This document shows, piece after piece, positions 7,695 to 14,983 of a stretch of DNA of 20,074 nucleotides. This DNA comes from JBQTHP01 sp052389755 (lineage in GTDB: Bacteria > Pseudomonadota > Gammaproteobacteria > Steroidobacterales > Steroidobacteraceae), in NCBI GenBank assembly GCA_052389755.1, contig JBQTHP010000166.1, positions 1-20,074 of the forward strand. Reading direction: 5' to 3'. The notes under the pieces were generated by a model that was not told the DNA's origin, searched no databases, and saw only the letters and a list, made by a program, of their open reading frames with translations. The position numbers were made by a program, and so were the translations under genes. The stretch's first letter is position 1. Every line of letters starts with the position of its first letter.

Positions 7695-7710
7695 CCACTC
7701 GCGCGAGTGG
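7695..7710. repeat. 16-bp perfect palindrome upstream of acpP
   Basis: CCACTCGCGCGAGTGG reads the same on both strands. The half-site CCACTCG is also duplicated directly at 7688-7694, so three half-sites lie side by side. On the plus strand it is followed by TTGTTTTT, which looks like an intrinsic terminator facing against the operon. On the minus strand it lies just upstream of the candidate acpP promoter, where an operator could sit. Its function is unknown. Confidence 0.55.
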
Positions 7711-7747
7711 TTGTTTTTCCTAGCGAAACCCCTATGGCTCGACCGTG

Positions 7748-8488
7748 TCAAGCCATGAACATGCCGCCGTTCACGTGAATCGTCTCGCCCGTTATGTAGC
7801 TCGCCTGCGGGGAGACGAGAAAGAGCACGGCCGCTGCGATGTCCTCGGGCGCGCCGAGCCTCTCGAGAGGGATCTGAGCCAGCAGCGCATTCCGCTGATC
7901 CGCCGTGAGCGCACGCGTCATGTCGGTGTCGACGAAGCCTGGCGCGACGGCATTCACCGTGATGCCGCGCGAGGCGACTTCCCTCGCGAGCGACTTGGTG
8001 AAACCGATGACGCCTGCCTTCGCCGCCGCGTAGTTCGTCTGCCCGGGGTTGCCCGTGAGAGCGACCACCGAGGCGATGTTCACGATGCGGCCGCGGCGCT
8101 CCTTCATCATGCGTTTGAGACACGCCTTCGAGAGGCGAAACACCGACGTGAGGTTGGTCGCGATCACCTGCTCCCAATCGTCGGTCTTCATTCTGAGCAG
8201 GAGCGTGTCCCGCGTGATCGCCGCGTTGTTCACGAGGATCGTGGGCAGGCCTTCGGTGCCCTCGAGCTGCGCGAGCAGCGCCTCGATCGAGGTGGGGCTC
8301 GCCACGTCGAGCACGAGCCCGCGGCCGTTGTAGCCCTCGGACGTGAAAAGTCGCGTGAGCGACTTCGCGCCGTCTTCGGTGGTGGCGGTGCCGACCACGC
8401 GCGCGCCGGCCTTCGCCAGCGCGACGGCAATGGCGTTTCCGATCCCGCGCGAGGCGCCCGTTACGAGCGCCACTTCTTTCTCAAGCAC
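7748..8488 (-). CDS. fabG: 3-oxoacyl-ACP reductase
   Basis: This 246-residue short-chain dehydrogenase reduces 3-ketoacyl-ACP with NADPH, the first reductive step of each elongation round. The cofactor motif is GASRGIG at 11-17, with NNAAITRD near 87-94. The catalytic set is Asn112, Ser140, Tyr153 and Lys157 (NIAS...TNYAAAKAG). The C-terminus has RLGAPEDIAAAVLFL and ITGETIHVNGGMFMA, diagnostic of FabG within the SDR superfamily. It starts with GTG at 8488, overlapping the fabD stop by 8 bp, with AAGGGG seven bases upstream. It is coupled to fabD and followed by a 150-bp gap before acpP. Confidence 0.97.
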   Translation of the reverse strand: MLEKEVALVTGASRGIGNAIAVALAKAGARVVGTATTEDGAKSLTRLFTSEGYNGRGLVLDVASPTSIEALLAQLEGTEGLPTILVNNAAITRDTLLLRMKTDDWEQVIATNLTSVFRLSKACLKRMMKERRGRIVNIASVVALTGNPGQTNYAAAKAGVIGFTKSLAREVASRGITVNAVAPGFVDTDMTRALTADQRNALLAQIPLERLGAPEDIAAAVLFLVSPQASYITGETIHVNGGMFMA

Positions 8489-9446
8489 CTGGTGTCCCCT
8501 TCTCTGCCGCGATCGCCTCCTGCAGGGACGCAGCGTCCTCGAGCGCGAAGTACTGCACGTTCGAGCGTTGCCCGCTGCGGCGCTCGATCTGGCGATTGAG
8601 ACCGGTCAGTACCTTGCCCGGACCGCATTCGATCACAGAATCGACGTGACGCGTGAGCAGTGCGCGCGTCGTGTCCGTCCAGCGAACCGGGCTCGCAAGC
8701 TGGCGCACGAGAAGCTCGCGGATGTTCTCCGGAGTCTCGTGAGTCTTCGCGTCGACCGCGCTGACGTACTCGATGCGCGGCGTGCACAACGCGATCTGCG
8801 CGAGCCGTTCGCCGAAGCGCGCAGCGGCGCCCTGCATGAGCGAGCTGTGCGACGGCACGCTCACGGGCAGCAGCAGCGCGCGCTTCGCGCCTCGCGCCTT
8901 CGCCGCTTCGACCGCGCGGCCGACGGCGGCCGCCTCGCCGGCCACCACGATCTGTCCCGGCGCGTTGAAGTTCACGGGCTCGACCACGGCGCCCTGGGCC
9001 GCTTCGCGGCACGCCGCGATCACCGCCTCATCTTCGAGGCCGAGAATCGCGGCCATCGCGCCCGTGCCGAGAGGCACCGCTTCCTGCATCACCTGGCCGC
9101 GAAATCGCACGAGGTCGACGCCCGCGACGAACTCGAGCGCATCGGCGCACATGAGCGCGGTGAACTCCCCGAGACTGTGGCCGGAGACCACGCTCGGGGC
9201 GCGCCCACCTGCCTCTCGCCAGGCACGCCACACCGCAACGCCGGCCACGAGCATCGCCGGCTGCGTATGCTCGGTGGCATTTAAACGCTCCTCGGGCCCC
9301 TCCTGCACGAGCACCCACAGGTCGTAGCCGAGCGCGGCGCTCGCTTCCGCGAACGTATCCCGCACACAGCTGAACCGCGTCGCGAGGTCACGCAGCATGC
9401 CGACCGACTGCGAACCCTGACCAGGAAAGACGAAGGCGCTGCTCAT
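8481..9446 (-). CDS. fabD: Malonyl-CoA:ACP transacylase
   Basis: This 321-residue acyltransferase moves malonate from CoA to ACP, supplying the extender unit for fatty-acid synthesis. Motifs are FPGQGSQ at 7-13, the nucleophile elbow GHSLGE with Ser91, Arg116 in LVRFRGQ (malonate carboxylate binding) and His200 in VPSHSSLM. FNAPGQIVVAG and ECGPGKVLTGLNRQI are also typical. ATG 9446 gives MSSAFVFPGQG, the normal N-terminus; upstream sequence in the frame belongs to rrtA in another frame. ATGA shared with the rrtA stop gives a 4-bp overlap. In many gammaproteobacteria the gene upstream is fabH, preceded by plsX; neither is present here. Confidence 0.97.
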   Translation of the reverse strand: MSSAFVFPGQGSQSVGMLRDLATRFSCVRDTFAEASAALGYDLWVLVQEGPEERLNATEHTQPAMLVAGVAVWRAWREAGGRAPSVVSGHSLGEFTALMCADALEFVAGVDLVRFRGQVMQEAVPLGTGAMAAILGLEDEAVIAACREAAQGAVVEPVNFNAPGQIVVAGEAAAVGRAVEAAKARGAKRALLLPVSVPSHSSLMQGAAARFGERLAQIALCTPRIEYVSAVDAKTHETPENIRELLVRQLASPVRWTDTTRALLTRHVDSVIECGPGKVLTGLNRQIERRSGQRSNVQYFALEDAASLQEAIAAEKGTPGA

Positions 9447-10087
9447 CCGTTGTTCGTGATCGTGGCGCGACGGCGCGCGATTATAGCGATGGCCGCGGAC
9501 AAGCCCCCGATGGCGCCATACAGATGGGCGTTGACGACCACCGCCACCTCCCCTTCCGCAAACGGCAGGCTGCCCGCGAGCTGCTCGTACGCGAGCTTGG
9601 CAACCACGAACGTCGCGAGAAGCCAGCCGTCGAGATCCCGCCGCATGAGGTGCGCGAACGTGCCGGCCACCATCACGGCATGCAGCACGCCGGATGAACC
9701 GACGTACCACTCGATTGTCCTATCGCGGAACCAGAAGCCCGCGTCGATCGCGACGACGGAGGTGACGACGATGACGAGCCAGGCGCGTACGCTGTAATCG
9801 CGTGCGAACAGCGCCCACATGAGCACGAGCCCGAGCGCGTTCAACACCGCATGCTCGAGATTGAGGTGCGCGAGATGAGCGGTCGCGAGGCGCCACCACT
9901 CCCCCGCTGCGACCGCGGCGCGTTCGTAGCGCCAGGCCGCCCGCAGGGCCTCGCCGCCGAGCTCGGGCAGCACCAGGAGCGCGCACAGGGCGGCGAGCGC
10001 AAGACCGCGACGCCCATCGCAGTTCAGCGCCTTCAGCAAACGCACGAGCGGTGCGCCCGACCCGCGGAGAGGGGCATCGGCGTTCAT
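9443..10087 (-). CDS. rrtA: Rhombosortase (rhomboid-family intramembrane serine protease for GlyGly-CTERM proteins)
   Basis: This 214-residue polytopic membrane protein has about six hydrophobic helices (roughly 28-43, 74-94, 101-118, 128-146, 155-170 and 186-204). The rhomboid catalytic dyad is visible as GSSG at 130-133 with Ser132 and AHLYG with His188. The arrangement GEWWRLATAHLAHLNLEHAVLNALGL, WYVGSSGVLHA and VNAHLYGAIGGL is that of the rhombosortase subfamily rather than GlpG. Rhombosortases cleave the C-terminal GlyGly-CTERM tail of proteins exported by type II secretion (established in Vibrio). No such substrate is encoded here. It diverges from gspG by about 50 bp and overlaps fabD by ATGA, so it appears to head the fab operon. 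The start ATG 10087 has no obvious Shine-Dalgarno, and its promoter is not clear. Confidence 0.85.
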   Translation of the reverse strand: MNADAPLRGSGAPLVRLLKALNCDGRRGLALAALCALLVLPELGGEALRAAWRYERAAVAAGEWWRLATAHLAHLNLEHAVLNALGLVLMWALFARDYSVRAWLVIVVTSVVAIDAGFWFRDRTIEWYVGSSGVLHAVMVAGTFAHLMRRDLDGWLLATFVVAKLAYEQLAGSLPFAEGEVAVVVNAHLYGAIGGLSAAIAIIARRRATITNNG

Positions 10088-10088
10088 T

Positions 10089-10097
10089 TGCTATCAT
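10089..10097 (+). promoter_or_regulatory. Candidate extended -10 promoter for the gsp operon
   Basis: TGC plus TATCAT is an excellent extended -10, about 38 bp before the gspG start, with no recognisable -35 (GC-rich DNA there lies inside rrtA). It begins two bases beyond the rrtA start codon on the other strand, so gsp transcription and rrtA initiation share the same site. The string TGCTAnCATCCG is also seen before the cNMP/rhodanese gene at 1720. Confidence 0.5.
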
Positions 10098-10135
10098 CCG
10101 CCGCCTCTCGGGGGCGCCAGAGCACTCGCAGCATC

Positions 10136-10612
10136 ATGATGGACATGTCGCTCGGACAGGGTAGCAGACGCTTGCAGCGCGCCGCGTCGTTCGCGCGCGG
10201 CTTCACGCTGATCGAGATCATGGTCGTCGTGATCATCATCGGCCTGCTTGCCGCGGTCATCGTGCCGCAGGTCGTCGATCGGGTGGACGACGCGCGGATC
10301 TCCAAGGCGAAACAGGACATCCAGGCGCTCGAGTCGGCGCTCGTCATGTTCAGGCTCGATAATTTCAGATACCCGAGCACCGACCAGGGCCTGGTCGCGC
10401 TCGTGCAGCAGCCGACCGACCCCTCGATCCGCAACTGGCGGCCGGGCGGCTATCTGAAACGAGTCAGCAGGGATCCGTGGGGCAACGACTACCAGTACGT
10501 GTTTCCTGGCACGCGCGGCGGCGAATACGATCTGTACACGCTCGGCGGCGACGCACAGCCGGGCGGCGAAGGTCCGAACGCCGACATCGGCAACTGGAAT
10601 ATCGGCCAATAA
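10136..10612 (+). CDS. gspG: Type II secretion major pseudopilin GspG
   Basis: This 158-residue prepilin-like protein is the main building block of the periplasmic pseudopilus. The prepilin peptidase site is RG/FTLIE after Gly22, with Glu27 at +5, followed by the hydrophobic helix IMVVVIIIGLLAAVIVP. The globular part shows YPSTDQGLVALV, GGYLKRVSRDPWGNDYQYVFPG and the terminal GGEGPNADIGNWN, which is the calcium-binding C-terminus of GspG. The 22-residue leader is long for a pseudopilin. ATG codons at 10136, 10139 and 10145 all fit, and none has a Shine-Dalgarno. It is the first gene of the gsp block; gspE and gspF, which often precede it, are not here. Confidence 0.96.
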   Translation: MMDMSLGQGSRRLQRAASFARGFTLIEIMVVVIIIGLLAAVIVPQVVDRVDDARISKAKQDIQALESALVMFRLDNFRYPSTDQGLVALVQQPTDPSIRNWRPGGYLKRVSRDPWGNDYQYVFPGTRGGEYDLYTLGGDAQPGGEGPNADIGNWNIGQ

Positions 10613-11172
10613 ACGCCCAGCGTCGTCGATCCGCTTGGTTTGCGCGCACGGCTCGCGCGGCCGGCGGCTTTACGCTGATCGAACTGCTCGTCGTCGTGGT
10701 CATCATCGGGATCGTTTCGGCGGGCGCCATCCTCGCGACGAGCGTGCTCGGGCGCGACAGTCAGCTCGAGACCGAAAGCGAACGCCTTCTCATGCTCATC
10801 GGCTACGCGCGCGAGCAGGCGGAGCTGCAGACGCGCGAATACGCCCTGTGGCTCGATCAGGATGGGTACGAGTTCCTCGGCTTCGATCCGCGGCGCGGCA
10901 TCTGGACCGGCGTCGAGGAGGACACGGTCCTCCGCGCGCGCGCCCTGCCGGCGGGTCTCGAGATCGCGCTCGTCATCGAAGGTCGCCCGGTCGTCCTGCG
11001 CCGGCCGCGTGATACCGAAGAGAGACTCCCGCACATCATGCTGTACTCGAACGGCGACGTCACACCGTTCGAGCTCACCGTGCGGCGGGTCGGATCGGAC
11101 GAACGCGCCCTCATCGCGAGCGACGAGAACGGCGCCGTCGTTGCGCGCGAGACGGAGCCACGCCCGTCATGA
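10609..11172 (+). CDS. gspH: Type II secretion minor pseudopilin GspH (start codon anomalous)
   Basis: The prepilin motif AAGG/FTLIELLVVVVIIG is at 10660-10710, with Glu at +5. Below it lies a GspH-like domain with ESERLLMLIGYAREQAELQTREYALWLDQDGYEFLGFD and a C-terminal HIMLYSNGDVTPFELTV. GspH sits near the pseudopilus tip. No ATG, GTG or TTG occurs in frame between GTG 10477, which lies deep inside gspG, and the prepilin motif. The position drawn here is ATA 10609, which overlaps the gspG TAA exactly as ATGA overlaps do elsewhere in this operon and would give a normal 20-residue leader. GTG 10477 would give a 64-residue leader and a 136-bp overlap. An undetected frameshift in the 10640-10670 region is a third possibility. 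The gene identity is secure; the 5' end is not. Confidence 0.85.
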   Translation: MNAQRRRSAWFARTARAAGGFTLIELLVVVVIIGIVSAGAILATSVLGRDSQLETESERLLMLIGYAREQAELQTREYALWLDQDGYEFLGFDPRRGIWTGVEEDTVLRARALPAGLEIALVIEGRPVVLRRPRDTEERLPHIMLYSNGDVTPFELTVRRVGSDERALIASDENGAVVARETEPRPS

Positions 11173-11672
11173 GACTCCGCGGCTTCACGCTCGTCGAGGT
11201 GCTCGTCGCGCTGGTCATCGTCGCGATCGGGATGGCTGCCGTGCTCGCATCGCTGACTTCGGCCGCGGACACCACCGCGTACCTGCGCGAGAGGTCTTTC
11301 GCGGAGTGGGTCGCCATGAACCGTATCGCCGAGCTGCGCCTGCAGAGGCAACGTCCCGCGGACGGCAAGAGCTCGGGCGACGCCGAGTTCGCCGGGCGAC
11401 GTTGGCGATGGGAGCAGGAAATCCTGGAGCTCGAGATCCCGGGGACGCGGCGCATCGACGTGCGCGTGCGCCCCGCGGATGCCACCGGCGGACGTGACGC
11501 CGGCTGGGTGGCGACCGTCAGCGGGATCATCGGCAACGCCGTCGCACCGCCCGACGGGCGCGTGCTGGCCTGGCCGGGCTCGGCGAGCGGTTCCGGAGGT
11601 CAAGGACCTGGTGTCACTCGATCGCCGGAGCCAGGCGTCGAGCCGGTCCCGCCAGAGCCGGGGACGCGGTGA
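11169..11672 (+). CDS. gspI: Type II secretion minor pseudopilin GspI, with extended C-terminus
   Basis: This 167-residue pseudopilin has a very short leader, MRLRG/FTLVE, with Glu10 at +5, then VLVALVIVAIGMAAVLASL. The body has WVAMNRIAELRLQ, FAGRRWRWEQEI and RRIDVRV, typical of GspI, which nucleates the pseudopilus tip with GspJ and GspK. GspI is usually about 120-130 residues. Here it continues past GWVATVSGIIG (about 119) into roughly 37 extra residues rich in Gly, Pro, Ser and Glu (GSASGSGGQGPG, PEPGVEPVPPEPG). The ATG overlaps the gspH stop by 4 bp (ATGA). Confidence 0.92.
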   Translation: MRLRGFTLVEVLVALVIVAIGMAAVLASLTSAADTTAYLRERSFAEWVAMNRIAELRLQRQRPADGKSSGDAEFAGRRWRWEQEILELEIPGTRRIDVRVRPADATGGRDAGWVATVSGIIGNAVAPPDGRVLAWPGSASGSGGQGPGVTRSPEPGVEPVPPEPGTR

Positions 11673-12289
11673 AACCGGCGCGCCTTCACCGTGGCTTCAC
11701 GCTCATCGAGCTGCTCGTCGCCCTCTTCATCACGGCGATCATCTTCGCAATGGGCTACGGGGCGATCACGCAGGCGCTGAATGATCGCGAAGCGGTCAAG
11801 GTCCGACAGGACCGGCTCACGTCGGTGCAGAAGACCGTCGGCCTCCTCACGCAGGATTTCACGCAGCTCGTGCCGCGCCCGGTACGCGAGCAGGTCGGCG
11901 ATGGTTGGCAGCCGGCGGTGCGCGCGGAAGGCGGCGCGGCATCGCTCGTGGCATTCACGCGCGGCGGCTGGGCCAATCCGGCTGGCATCCAGCGGCCCAC
12001 GCTGCAGCGTGTCGCTTATGTACTCGAGGACGGGACGTTTCGGCGCGAGCACTGGAGCGTGCTCGATGCGACGCTCGCCAGCCGCATCGTGCGCCGGGAC
12101 CTGCTCGATCGCGTGGACGCCGTCTCGTTCCGCTTCATGGACGGCGCACGCCAGTGGCGCACCGAGTGGCCGCCGATCCAGCCGAACGATCCCAACACCA
12201 CCTTGCGCATGCGGCCGATCGCGGTCGAAGTCACCCTGGAGCTCGAGGACTGGGGGCGCCTGGTGCGCATCATCGAGGTGGGTGGTTGA
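11669..12289 (+). CDS. gspJ: Type II secretion minor pseudopilin GspJ
   Basis: This 206-residue pseudopilin has leader MKPARLHRG/FTLIE (Glu14 at +5) and helix LLVALFITAIIFAMGYGAI. Family signatures in the body are RLTSVQKTVGLLTQDFTQLVPRPVRE, SLVAFTRGGWANPAG, RVAYVLEDGTFRREHWSVLD and VDAVSFRFMDG. GspJ forms the tip complex with GspI and GspK. It starts with GTG 11669, sharing GTGA with the gspI stop, so the two are translationally coupled. Confidence 0.95.
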   Translation: MKPARLHRGFTLIELLVALFITAIIFAMGYGAITQALNDREAVKVRQDRLTSVQKTVGLLTQDFTQLVPRPVREQVGDGWQPAVRAEGGAASLVAFTRGGWANPAGIQRPTLQRVAYVLEDGTFRREHWSVLDATLASRIVRRDLLDRVDAVSFRFMDGARQWRTEWPPIQPNDPNTTLRMRPIAVEVTLELEDWGRLVRIIEVGG

Positions 12290-13236
12290 GCGTTCGCACA
12301 CAACGCGGAGTCGCGCTGCTCACGGCGATCCTGCTCGTGGCGCTCGGCACGATCGTCGCCGCGTCGATCGCCTATCGCAACGCGTTGACGGCGAGGCGCG
12401 GGGCGGCAACGTTTGCCTTCGAGCAGGGCCTGCTGTTCGCGCAGGGCGCCGAGGCACTCGCGGCGTACGCGCTCAAGGACGATCTCGACTCGGGCGGGCG
12501 CAACGGAACGGATGACGCTTCCGAACGCTGGGCGCAACCCTATGGTCCGATCGAAATCGCACCGGGTGTCGTCCTCGAAGCCGTCGTCGAGGATCTGAGC
12601 GGTCGCTTCAATCTCAATACGCTCGTGATCGACGGCAGGGTCGATCCCGAAGCGCTGCAGGTTTTCGAGCGGCTGCTCGAGTCGCTCGAGCTCGAGACGC
12701 GCTGGGCCTCGCTGCTCGCCGACTGGATCGACGCCGATCCCACCGCGCAGTTTCCCGACGGCGGCGAGGACAACGTGTATCTCTCCCAGGACCCGCCGTA
12801 TCGGCCGCCGAACTCCCCGATCACGAGCGTGAGCGAGCTGCTCGCCCTGCCCGGCTTCGGTCGCGAGCGCTACCTGAAGCTCGCGCCGCACGTCGTCGCG
12901 CTGCCGGCCGACGTCAGGCTGAATGTCTGCACGGCATCGGGCTTCGTGCTCGACGCGTACAACGACGGTCAACGGGAGTACAGCGTCGATCCTGAGGATT
13001 TCGCCAAGAAGCGCGCGGACGGCTGTTTCCCGCGGCTGGCATCGTACGAGGCCGCGTTCGCTTCGCAGGAGGTGCGCGAGCGAGTACAGGCGCGCCCGGG
13101 CCTCGACGAAAGCTCGAGCTACTTCCGTCTCACGAGCGTCATCAGCATTGGCACTACCCGATTCGCCTTGTACAGTCTCCTGCATCGCGACGCCGGCGGA
13201 GTACGCGTCGTGCTGCGCAGCTACTCCCCGGACTGA
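12286..13236 (+). CDS. gspK: Type II secretion minor pseudopilin GspK
   Basis: This 316-residue protein is the largest minor pseudopilin and caps the pseudopilus tip. The leader MSVRTQRG/VALLTAILLVALG has no Glu at +5, which is the normal state for GspK. The globular part contains EDLSGRFNLNTLV, LLADWIDADPTAQFPDGGEDNVYL, the saposin-like helical region SVSELLALPGFGRERYLKLAPHVVALP and LNVCTA, with a second Cys in DGCFPRL that could form a disulfide in the periplasm. It starts with TTG 12286, overlapping the gspJ stop as TTGA; the open frame further upstream is a shadow of gspJ. gspL follows 11 bp downstream. Confidence 0.94.
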   Translation: MSVRTQRGVALLTAILLVALGTIVAASIAYRNALTARRGAATFAFEQGLLFAQGAEALAAYALKDDLDSGGRNGTDDASERWAQPYGPIEIAPGVVLEAVVEDLSGRFNLNTLVIDGRVDPEALQVFERLLESLELETRWASLLADWIDADPTAQFPDGGEDNVYLSQDPPYRPPNSPITSVSELLALPGFGRERYLKLAPHVVALPADVRLNVCTASGFVLDAYNDGQREYSVDPEDFAKKRADGCFPRLASYEAAFASQEVRERVQARPGLDESSSYFRLTSVISIGTTRFALYSLLHRDAGGVRVVLRSYSPD

Positions 13237-13247
13237 AATTCAGATTC

Positions 13248-14477
13248 ATGGCGGAATGGTTTCTCCTGAGGCTTTCGCGCGATCCGGAGCGTGACGCGAC
13301 GTGGATGGTCGCGGACGATGCCGGCCGCGTGGTCGTGCCGGCGCAGAGCGGCTCGCTCGCGCAGGCTGCGCCGCTCGCCGCCGGGCGTCGCCTCTACGTG
13401 CTGATCCCCGGCGCGGACGTCCTGGTGACGGACGCCGACGTTCCGGTGAAGAGCGGCGCGAAGCTGCAGCAGGTCGTGCCGTACGCCCTCGAGGAACAGC
13501 TCGCCGAGGACATCGAGACTCTGCATTTCGCGATCGGCAAGCGCTCGGGCGACTCGGGCCGTGTGCCGGTCGCCGTCGTGTCGCGGGCGCTGCTCGATCG
13601 CTGGCTCGAAGCGCTGGGCTCTGCCGGGCTTTCTGCCGAAGTGGTCTACGCCGACAGCGAGTTGATCCCGGCGAATCCGGGCCAGGCCGTGGCGCTCCTC
13701 GAGGACGGCGACGCCACGTTGCGCGTGCCCGGCGCCGCGCCCGCCACCGTGCCTGTCGATGCGTTCGGCGCGGCGCTCGACGGCGGAGGCGAGGCACCGG
13801 TCAATGGTCTCATCATTTACGCAGCGCCGGCCGACTGGCAACGCCACGCCCGCGACGTGGAGCCCCTGCGGGAGCGTTTCGAGGGTATCAAGGTCCAGCT
13901 CCTCACCGGCGGTGCGCTGTCGCTCTTCGCGCAGCAGCTCCCGTCGGCGACACCCATCAATCTCCTTCAGGGGACCTATGCACCCACGAGCTCGTTCGCG
14001 ACGGGCTGGCGAGCATGGCGAGTGCCCGCGATCCTGGCGGCCTGCCTGCTCGGCCTGCACATCGTCGGTAAAGGCGTCGAGCTCGGCACGCTGAAGCAGG
14101 CCGAGCGCGGTATCGACGCGTCGATCGACGACGCGTTCCGCGACGCGATGCCCGGCGAACAGAACACGGTCGATGCGAAGCGGCGCATGCAGCAGAGGCT
14201 CGCCGCGTTGCACGGCGACGGCGGTGGGCTCGGGCTCCTGCCGGCGCTCGGCGCGCTCGCGCAGGCGCGAGCGAACGTTCCCGGCACGACGATCGGCATA
14301 CTGAGCTATCGCGACGGGGCGCTCGATCTCAGGATGTCGGCGCCGAGCGCGGAGAGCCTCGATCGCCTCAGCCAGACGCTGCGCGCGGAAGGCTGGCAGG
14401 CCGATCTCACTTCGGGCAACGCCACGGACGCGGGCTACGAGGGCCGCCTGCAACTTCGCCCACGAGGCACGTCATGA
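13248..14477 (+). CDS. gspL: Type II secretion inner-membrane platform protein GspL
   Basis: This 409-residue bitopic protein links the GspE ATPase to the inner-membrane platform. The cytoplasmic actin-like part spans about 1-250 (YVLIPGADVLVTDADVPVKSGAKLQQVVPYALEEQLAEDIETLHFAIG is the family core). A transmembrane helix lies near 257-277 (VPAILAACLLGLHIVGKGVEL), followed by a periplasmic ferredoxin-like domain with LGLLPALGALAQ and LRMSAPSAESLDRLSQTLRAEGWQAD. ATG 13248 is the natural start, 11 bp after gspK. The ATGA at its end couples it to gspM. Its partner ATPase gene gspE is not in the window. Confidence 0.94.
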   Translation: MAEWFLLRLSRDPERDATWMVADDAGRVVVPAQSGSLAQAAPLAAGRRLYVLIPGADVLVTDADVPVKSGAKLQQVVPYALEEQLAEDIETLHFAIGKRSGDSGRVPVAVVSRALLDRWLEALGSAGLSAEVVYADSELIPANPGQAVALLEDGDATLRVPGAAPATVPVDAFGAALDGGGEAPVNGLIIYAAPADWQRHARDVEPLRERFEGIKVQLLTGGALSLFAQQLPSATPINLLQGTYAPTSSFATGWRAWRVPAILAACLLGLHIVGKGVELGTLKQAERGIDASIDDAFRDAMPGEQNTVDAKRRMQQRLAALHGDGGGLGLLPALGALAQARANVPGTTIGILSYRDGALDLRMSAPSAESLDRLSQTLRAEGWQADLTSGNATDAGYEGRLQLRPRGTS

Positions 14478-14947
14478 CGGCGTGGTGGAGCTCGCTCGGT
14501 TCTCGCGAACGGCGCTTCGTGATCATCGGCGGTGCGGCCGCTCTCGCGCTTCTCGTGCTCGGGATCGTGCTGCCGCTGAACGGCAGCGTGTCCCGGGCAC
14601 ACGATCGCATCGCCCAGAAACAGCAGGATCTGGCGTGGATGCAGAGCGTCGCACCCGAGCTCGCGAGCGCAGGCCCTGCAAACGCGAGACCCGCATCGGG
14701 CGAATCGCTGGTGGTCGTCGTCGACCGTGCGGCTCGCGAAGCGGGTCTCGCGAGCGCGCTCGTCAGCAGCGAGCCGAGCGGCGCGGATGGCTTGCGCGTG
14801 CGATTCGAGAAAGCGCGCTTCGATCTTCTCGTCGGCCTTCTGGCGCGGCTCGCGGAACAGCACGGTGCCAGCGTCGAATCGGCGTCGGTCGACGGCGCTG
14901 GAGAGCCGGGTCTCGTGAACGCAGGGCTGGTGCTGCGCGTGCGCTAG
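14474..14947 (+). CDS. gspM: Type II secretion protein GspM
   Basis: This 157-residue inner-membrane protein has a short cytoplasmic N-terminus (WWSSLGSRERRFVIIGG), one transmembrane segment at about 17-37 and a periplasmic ferredoxin-like domain (SLVVVVDRAAREAGL, RFEKARFDLLVGLLARLAEQHGASVESA). It pairs with GspL in the platform. Sequence conservation in this family is low; identity comes from the N-terminal pattern and its place directly after gspL, with a 4-bp ATGA overlap. A 36-bp gap separates it from gspN. Confidence 0.9.
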   Translation: MTAWWSSLGSRERRFVIIGGAAALALLVLGIVLPLNGSVSRAHDRIAQKQQDLAWMQSVAPELASAGPANARPASGESLVVVVDRAAREAGLASALVSSEPSGADGLRVRFEKARFDLLVGLLARLAEQHGASVESASVDGAGEPGLVNAGLVLRVR

Positions 14948-14983
14948 CGGCGCCGTCGCCGCGGAGCCTGTCCGACTATTCAC

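Noticed and set aside
7695..7718. Intrinsic terminator for a plus-strand transcript
   Set aside because: The palindrome plus T-run looks right, but there is no plus-strand gene ending here; kept only as a palindrome of unknown role.
7746..7751. Perfect TTGACA on the minus strand as an acpP -35
   Set aside because: No -10-like hexamer occurs 16-18 bp downstream; the TACAAT lies about 78 bp further on, so the hexamer is probably chance.
12016..13185. 389-codon open frame on the minus strand
   Set aside because: Antisense shadow of gspJ and gspK with arginine-rich, domain-free translation.
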